NCBI RefSeq assembly: GCF_002834385.1
Contig: NZ_PITQ01000002.1
Span: 124,001 to 188,000 of the forward strand
DNA: 64,000 bases
Source: Rahnella sp. AA
GTDB lineage: Bacteria; Pseudomonadota; Gammaproteobacteria; Enterobacterales; Enterobacteriaceae
Direction of reading: 5' to 3'
Of this stretch, positions 63,524-64,000 are shown piece after piece. The notes beneath the pieces are model-generated. The model was not told the DNA's origin. It was given only the letters and a program-made list of their open reading frames with translations, and searched no databases. A program made the position numbers and the translations under genes. How positions within the stretch are numbered: position 1 is the first letter of the stretch; the number at the start of each line of letters is the position of its first letter.

Positions 63524-64000
63524 ATGTATTCCGGGTTGTTAATTATTCTCCTGCCGCTGATTGCCGGTTATCTCATTCCGCTCAAAAACCGGTCCCTGCT
63601 GCATCTTGTTAATCAGCTACTGAGCTGGATGGTGTACGTCATCTTGTTCATTATGGGCGTCAGTCTGGCTTTCCTCGACAATCTCAGTACTAATTTGCTG
63701 CTGATTTTCAAATATGCCGCCGTCTGTTTCCTGTGCATTTTTGTGATGAACTACGCGGCATTATGGTTGCTTGAACGCCGTAAACCCTGGAAGAATCAGC
63801 ACAAACAAGAAAAACTGCCTTCACGTATACACATGGCGCTGGAATCGCTGAAGCTGTGTGGCGTGGTTATCGGCGGTTTTGCCCTTGGCCTGACACAATG
63901 GCACTGGCTGACCTTCGCCTCGCAGGCCAGCGAAATTGCGCTGTTGTTCTTGCTGGCGCTGGTGGGTTTGCAACTGCGTAACAGCAGCATGACGCTGCGC
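63524..64000 (+). CDS. lysO: L-lysine exporter LysO (YbjE), 5' part
   Basis: The first 159 codons of an inner-membrane protein cut by the right edge; the E. coli protein has about 299 residues. The sequence follows YbjE/LysO: MYSGLLIILLPLIAGYLIPL, LLSWMVYVILFIMGVSLAFL and KLPSRIHMALESLKLCGVV. At least four hydrophobic helices are visible. LysO exports lysine and protects against toxic lysine analogues. In the 189-nt upstream region I see no ArgR box and no lysine riboswitch; a 6-bp hairpin lies at 63464-63482. Confidence 0.93.
   Translation, partial: MYSGLLIILLPLIAGYLIPLKNRSLLHLVNQLLSWMVYVILFIMGVSLAFLDNLSTNLLLIFKYAAVCFLCIFVMNYAALWLLERRKPWKNQHKQEKLPSRIHMALESLKLCGVVIGGFALGLTQWHWLTFASQASEIALLFLLALVGLQLRNSSMTLR

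Overview
The window is ordinary chromosomal backbone of a gamma-proteobacterium of the order Enterobacterales. Gene content and order follow the mukB / msbA / rpsA / pfl / serS / ftsK / cydDC / clpA block of Escherichia coli almost gene for gene, and most proteins are close to full-length E. coli counterparts. Differences from that layout (no ycaP, ycaL or ycaC, no serine tRNA between infA and clpA, two catalytic subunits in the dms operon) suggest a genus outside Escherichia, probably in the Yersiniaceae/Rahnella-Serratia area. That placement is inference. I see no insertion sequence, prophage, CRISPR array, rRNA or tRNA.

Region by region. 1-3147: envelope enzymes gloC (cut by the left edge), mepK and ldtD, all minus. 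3148-10409: the chromosome-condensin operon cmoM-mukF-mukE-mukB, tightly overlapped. 10566-13351: elyC, ycbJ, and the kdsB-ycaR pair for Kdo activation. 13538-13729: a short plus-strand transcription unit with its own promoter, a 16-codon frame and a terminator, which I do not recognise. 13735-20756: ycaQ, a divergent cold-shock protein, and comEC-msbA-lpxK (lipid A synthesis and export). 21008-26553: ihfB, rpsA, cmk, aroA and serC. 26906-33370: ycaO, then the anaerobic formate genes focA-pflB and pflA, plus strand.

33465-42462: ycaD and a six-gene anaerobic respiratory operon reading minus: a YnfE-type catalytic subunit, a DmsA-type catalytic subunit, DmsB, DmsC, the chaperone DmsD, and a NapF-like protein with four Fe-S motifs. 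It combines the content of two separate E. coli operons and has a plausible FNR promoter. 42753-50418: serS, rarA, lolA, ftsK and lrp. 51151-56855: trxB, cydD-cydC, aat and infA. 57075-64000: clpA-clpS, cspD, ybjX, ybjD and lysO (cut by the right edge).

Two themes connect the genes. Cell-envelope building (ldtD, mepK, elyC, kdsB, lpxK, msbA, lolA, aat-independent of these) sits beside chromosome handling (mukBEF, ftsK, ihfB, rarA, ycaQ). A second theme is anaerobic metabolism: formate production and transport (pflB, pflA, focA) next to a molybdoenzyme reductase operon, with FNR-type sites in front of both. Most new observations are in intergenic DNA: the orphan unit at 13.6 kb, paired inverted repeats between pflB and pflA, and a terminator-like hairpin in front of ycaO.
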